Shown piece by piece: positions 60,930-64,000 of a stretch of 64,000 nt of DNA. A model generated the notes under the pieces. The model was given only the letters and a program-made list of their open reading frames with translations, was not told the DNA's origin and made no database searches. Source of the stretch: UBA5072 sp041737175 (lineage in GTDB: Bacteria; Bacteroidota; Bacteroidia; Bacteroidales; UBA10428); assembly GCA_041737175.1 (NCBI GenBank), contig JBGSSF010000034.1, positions 310,001 to 374,000 on the forward strand. The letters are read 5' to 3'. Positions within the stretch are counted from its first letter, which is position 1. Each line of letters begins with the position of its first letter. Position numbers and translations under genes: made by a program.

Positions 60930-62195
60930 ATGTTCAAATATTTTTACAATGAATTTGCAACCAGGTTCCTTGTTGTCGTCCTTCTGCTTTGTCTTGTTAC
61001 CGTGAACGGATACACGCAACAGCCGGAGGCCAACTATGATGAAACCAGGATACCCGCCTATACGCTCCCGGATCCTCTTGTGCTTCAGAATGGCAAATTG
61101 GTCACCGGCGAACCGCAATGGTGGAAAGAACGCAGGCCTGAAATCCTGAGCCTGTTCGAAATGGAAATGTTTGGAAGAACACCCTCCGCCGGAGCTTACG
61201 TTGGTTTTTCAGTGGCAACACAGGATAGCAATGCACTAAACGGTAAGGCCATCCGGAAAGAAATTACAGTTCATTTTGCAAAGGATAAACCGGGCGCTTC
61301 CATGTCCGTTCTCCTGTATCTACCCAAACTTAATACTCCTGTACCGGTATTTCTGGGATTGAATTTCGGAGGAAATCATACCATGATAGATGATCCCGGG
61401 ATTTCTGTCTCCGCCAATTGGAAAGCTGCAGAACACAGGAGAGGTGAGGATTCACTGAGCTGGCCCGTTGAAAGAATTATTGAAAATGGATACGGACTTG
61501 CCACCATGTATTATGGTGATATTGATCCTGATTTCGACGATGGTTTTCTGAATGGCATTCATCCCTTGTTTTACAGGGAGGGTCAGACCAAGCCGGATCC
61601 CGATGAATGGGGTTCCATTGGCGCCTGGGCCTGGGGCCTGAGCCGTGCTATGGATTACCTGGTGACAGATGGTGCTGTTGATGCCCGGAAGGTTATCGTG
61701 ATTGGCCATTCCCGTCTTGGAAAGGCTGCATTATGGGCCGGAGCACAGGATCAGCGTTTTGCCATGGTGATCTCCAATAATTCGGGATGCGGAGGAGCAG
61801 CACTTTCAAAAAGAGCTTTTGGTGAAACGGTCGGTTCCATCAATACAGCTTTCCCGCATTGGTTCTCCACGAACTTCAGGAAATATAACTACAATGAGGC
61901 AGCCCTGCCCATGGACCAGCATATGCTGATTGCACTGATAGCTCCCCGGCCCGTTTATGTTGCCAGCGCGGAAGAGGATCGCTGGGCAGATCCGAAAGGA
62001 GAGTTCCTTTCGCTCCTTTATGCCAGTCCCGTTTATAGACTCCTGGGAAAAGATGGACTATCTGTAAAGGAGATGCCTGCCTTGAATGAGAAGGTGATGG
62101 GAACCCTGGGATATCATATCCGTCCTGGGCGTCATGCGATCACGCTGTATGACTGGGAACGATATCTTGAATTTGCCAAACTGCATTTGCACTGA
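60930..62195 (+). CDS. CE15 glucuronoyl esterase-like protein, secreted
   Basis: This 421-residue protein (ATG at 60930; an upstream TTG is rejected because it lies on the promoter) has a signal peptide ending V-N-G-Y-T-Q. An alpha/beta-hydrolase follows with the CE15 nucleophile motif V-I-G-H-S-R-L-G-K-A-A near residue 275 and a late catalytic His in G-R-H-A-I-T. CE15 enzymes cut ester bonds between glucuronic acid of xylan and lignin alcohols. There are no neighbouring xylanases; it is a single-gene unit. Confidence 0.88.
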   Translation: MFKYFYNEFATRFLVVVLLLCLVTVNGYTQQPEANYDETRIPAYTLPDPLVLQNGKLVTGEPQWWKERRPEILSLFEMEMFGRTPSAGAYVGFSVATQDSNALNGKAIRKEITVHFAKDKPGASMSVLLYLPKLNTPVPVFLGLNFGGNHTMIDDPGISVSANWKAAEHRRGEDSLSWPVERIIENGYGLATMYYGDIDPDFDDGFLNGIHPLFYREGQTKPDPDEWGSIGAWAWGLSRAMDYLVTDGAVDARKVIVIGHSRLGKAALWAGAQDQRFAMVISNNSGCGGAALSKRAFGETVGSINTAFPHWFSTNFRKYNYNEAALPMDQHMLIALIAPRPVYVASAEEDRWADPKGEFLSLLYASPVYRLLGKDGLSVKEMPALNEKVMGTLGYHIRPGRHAITLYDWERYLEFAKLHLH

Positions 62196-62213
62196 CTGCT
62201 AAATCGGTAAATT

Positions 62214-62245
62214 AACCTCTCCTCTCTCGCAACTTCGTAGAGGTT
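62214..62245. terminator. Weak inverted repeat between convergent genes
   Basis: AACCTCT (62214-62220) and AGAGGTT (62239-62245) flank an 18-base loop; no T-run. A possible weak two-way terminator for the CE15 and racemase genes. Confidence 0.3.
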
Positions 62246-62259
62246 GAATGAGGTCCGAT

Positions 62260-62955
62260 TCAAACAGTTAAACATTCCTTAACTATAGCGTCTACGTGAA
62301 TTTTTGTTGTATTCAACATCGGTATGTTAGCATACTCAGATTGCGTAAGTATTAACGGAAATTCCGTGCAGCCCAATATTAGCGAATCGATATGCTCTTC
62401 AGTGACCATTCTTTTAATGATTTCGATCAGCAGGTTTCGTGTATCCTCTTTAAAAATGCCGAGTTCAATCTCACTGAATAGCTTCTGGTTCAGAATTTCT
62501 CTTTCGTCTTCATCGGGCAGAACGATCGGAAGGCTATACCTGTCAAACACTTTTTGATAGAACGTTGATGCCATTGTAAATCCTGTTCCGAACAAGCCCG
62601 GCCTTTTAAGTTTTCTTTTAACAGTGGCCTGACAAGTAGCCTCTACAATGCTGATCAATGGCAGGGGCGATTTTGCGCTGATCTCATCATAGAACATATG
62701 GGGTGTATTGGCGGTGATGGCTGCAAAATCAGCTCCCGCTTTTTTAAGCATATTGATCCTGTCGATAAGAAGCGGTGGTATCTTTTCATACGCTTTAGCA
62801 CGCATCATACCTAGAAACTCTGATAAGTTCACACTGTAAATGATGATTTCCGGGTAGTTGAGATCACCATCTGTTTTAAAAGCATCAGTAATCCTGCTGT
62901 AATAGTCTAGTGTGGATTCGGGTCCCATTCCACCTATTAAACCTATACGTTTCAT
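62260..62955 (-). CDS. Aspartate/glutamate racemase-family protein
   Basis: This 231-residue protein starts M-K-R-I-G-L-I-G-G-M-G-P-E-S-T and carries the C-terminal catalytic block L-I-L-G-C-T-E-F-P. The family inverts amino acids with two catalytic residues. The first (Cys or Thr before N-T) is Ala82 here (T-A-N-T-P-H), so a normal two-base racemase mechanism is doubtful. It may be a decyclase, a hydrolase, or a one-base enzyme. It stands alone, convergent with the CE15 gene. Confidence 0.85.
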   Translation of the reverse strand: MKRIGLIGGMGPESTLDYYSRITDAFKTDGDLNYPEIIIYSVNLSEFLGMMRAKAYEKIPPLLIDRINMLKKAGADFAAITANTPHMFYDEISAKSPLPLISIVEATCQATVKRKLKRPGLFGTGFTMASTFYQKVFDRYSLPIVLPDEDEREILNQKLFSEIELGIFKEDTRNLLIEIIKRMVTEEHIDSLILGCTEFPLILTQSEYANIPMLNTTKIHVDAIVKECLTV

Positions 62956-63051
62956 AACTCAAAATTTATCCAAATTACAAAATTTTATGAATCACTTCAT
63001 TTTTAATTTCGGTCAACAAATTCAGTACATAAATAATTTACAATTAAATAG

Positions 63052-63080
63052 TTGAAAAACCTGCATTTTTTTTATATTTA
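63052..63080 (+). promoter_or_regulatory. Candidate promoter of the DUF3102-like gene
   Basis: TTG at 63052-63054, 18 bases, TATATTTA at 63073-63080 (one mismatch). It lies only 3 bases before the ATG at 63084, so the transcript would be leaderless or nearly so. Confidence 0.35.
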
Positions 63081-63083
63081 CGC

Positions 63084-63905
63084 ATGAAGCACACAACAAA
63101 ACCCATTAAAGACATAAAAAAGGTTACAGCAGATGACGATATTATGCCTGTTGAATTATCAGATTCAGTAGCAAAAATGTCGTATGATGAAGCGATGGAT
63201 GCGCTTTCTGCGAGTCAAAAAGCTACAGTAATCGATTTTGGGAATCAAATTCAGAATCTCCTCATTGACATTAAGCGAAATAGTTTTGACATCGGACGTA
63301 TGCTCTTTGCTGTAAAATCGATAATTCCGCATGGGTATTTCGAAGCGTGGATTCAACACTTCTTCAAGAACGATTTAAAACCAAGCACGGCTCGATTTTA
63401 TATGCGTATATACAAGGCGTTTAAAGAATGTCCTCAGAAAATACAAGATTTTCCTTCAGAAATTTTGCTAATGATGACACAGGATCATTTTCCTGAAGAA
63501 ATGTTTAAAATGCTCACAGATCATGCAGAAAAGATACAACCTGCACAATTGACTGAAGTCAAATCAGTCTGGACAAATCTCAAGAACGGCAAAATTGAAA
63601 AAAGCATAGCACTCAAATTGGCTGAAGATCATATTGCAAAAAGTGCGCAGATGAAATTCGATCGCGCAATGGGTAAGACTCGTCGTCGCATCAATAGCAA
63701 TGAGCGCCAGCTTCTGGAACTGGGCATAAGTAATATGTGTAAACAAATCCGCGCTGTGAGGGAATTAGCGCGTGATTACGCAAGCATGTACCCATACGAT
63801 CCTGAAAGTCCAGACCATATAAAACTCATAAAAGAGATCGATGACGTAATCATTGAACTTCATCAACTCAAGGATGATCTTGAGGGTCGTGGAGGCAATA
63901 GTTAA
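63084..63905 (+). CDS. DUF3102-like protein
   Basis: This 273-residue protein has, at about residues 50-112, the DUF3102-type pattern: F-D-I-G-R-M-L, P-H-G-Y-F-E-A-W-I, then S-T-A-R-F-Y-M-R. The pattern is seen in phage and plasmid proteins with a helical, DNA-related fold. The C-terminal half is helical and charged. The gene appears more A/T-rich than its neighbours, with frequent A-ending codons, which hints at transfer. No integrase or attachment site is seen up to the window edge. Function is unknown. Confidence 0.6.
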   Translation: MKHTTKPIKDIKKVTADDDIMPVELSDSVAKMSYDEAMDALSASQKATVIDFGNQIQNLLIDIKRNSFDIGRMLFAVKSIIPHGYFEAWIQHFFKNDLKPSTARFYMRIYKAFKECPQKIQDFPSEILLMMTQDHFPEEMFKMLTDHAEKIQPAQLTEVKSVWTNLKNGKIEKSIALKLAEDHIAKSAQMKFDRAMGKTRRRINSNERQLLELGISNMCKQIRAVRELARDYASMYPYDPESPDHIKLIKEIDDVIIELHQLKDDLEGRGGNS

Positions 63906-63932
63906 AGAATGCCGGACATGATGATACCGTTG

Positions 63933-64000
63933 TTACGGATTGTCTGATCTTAATGCATCCAGGTATTTTTCAATATACAATTGTTTTGACCGTGTCTTGT
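63933..64000 (-). CDS. Possible 3' end of a gene cut by the right edge
   Basis: On the minus strand a frame open from the edge ends in the peptide K-Y-L-D-A-L-R-S-D-N-P and a TAA stop at 63935-63933. It has balanced codon use and would converge with the DUF3102-like gene (27 bases apart). About 21 codons are too few to name it. Confidence 0.35.
   Translation of the reverse strand, partial: KTRSKQLYIEKYLDALRSDNP

Noticed and set aside
1..64000. tRNA or rRNA genes, integrases, transposases
   Set aside because: None could be recognised by eye in the intergenic regions or among the reading frames; a covariance-model search would be decisive for tRNAs.

Overview
The window is about 64 kb of chromosome from an anaerobic, polysaccharide-degrading member of the Bacteroidota, most likely the Bacteroidales/Marinilabiliales side. 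The evidence is: a type IX secretion (T9SS) C-terminal sorting domain on the DUF1501 protein; a CCDC81-type HU domain fused to SPOR; DUF4349, DUF5107, GH105 and GH109 proteins; and promoters of the Bacteroidota type (TTG, about 20 bases, TAnnTTTG). I found no rRNA, tRNA, CRISPR array, transposase or prophage. No gene-free stretch exceeds 300 bases.

Region 1 (1-7.0 kb, minus strand) is hydrogen metabolism. A hypE-hypA-hypB maturation operon lies upstream of a second operon: DRTGG, RsbW-like ATPase, divergent [FeFe]-hydrogenase domain protein, DRTGG, PHP phosphoesterase, GHKL ATPase, HndB-like ferredoxin, and the start of a NuoF/HndC-like flavoprotein that runs off the left edge. Two tandem Rex-like palindromes sit over a promoter-like box before the first DRTGG gene. 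The hydrogenase domain keeps its cluster ligands but has lost its proton-transfer Cys and Glu, so a sensory or regulatory role fits better than bulk H2 turnover.

Region 2 (7-13.7 kb) holds an M3 peptidase, an SSS symporter, recR, a polyphosphate/ROK glucokinase and the HU-SPOR protein. Region 3 (13.7-19.1 kb) is a plus-strand glycan operon: GH51 arabinofuranosidase, GH109-like protein and GH2. Region 4 (19.2-35.4 kb) is mostly housekeeping and envelope: hisS with wbuC, a FadL-like porin with a clear terminator, an RRM protein, DUF4349, an Omp85 barrel, penicillin acylase, MBL, HAD, MFS, a Ca-type P-ATPase and cardiolipin synthase.

Region 5 (35.4-41.9 kb, minus strand) is a rhamnogalacturonan-type operon (rhaM, GH105, Gfo/Idh, DUF5107-TPR) with a good promoter. 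Region 6 (42.1-57.5 kb) has a PIG-L deacetylase, M16 peptidase, exported SOD, EamA transporter, the DUF1800/DUF1501 pair, a CBM9-like protein, an S9 peptidase and a KDG-kinase-like PfkB overlapping a sulfatase. Region 7 (57.5-64 kb) has YihY, a lone receiver domain, a PurF-like protein lacking the glutaminase Cys, a CE15 esterase, a racemase-family protein, a DUF3102-like gene and the end of one more gene.

Two kinds of small repeat cut across the gene map. One is a REP-like palindrome with a GTAG head; in two of its three copies GTAG supplies the TAG stop codon of the gene before it. The other is a set of nine tracts of 7-9 base tandem repeats, with different repeat words, nearly all starting at a stop codon. 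Several tracts pair direct with inverted copies and lie between convergent genes, so they may act as two-way terminators.
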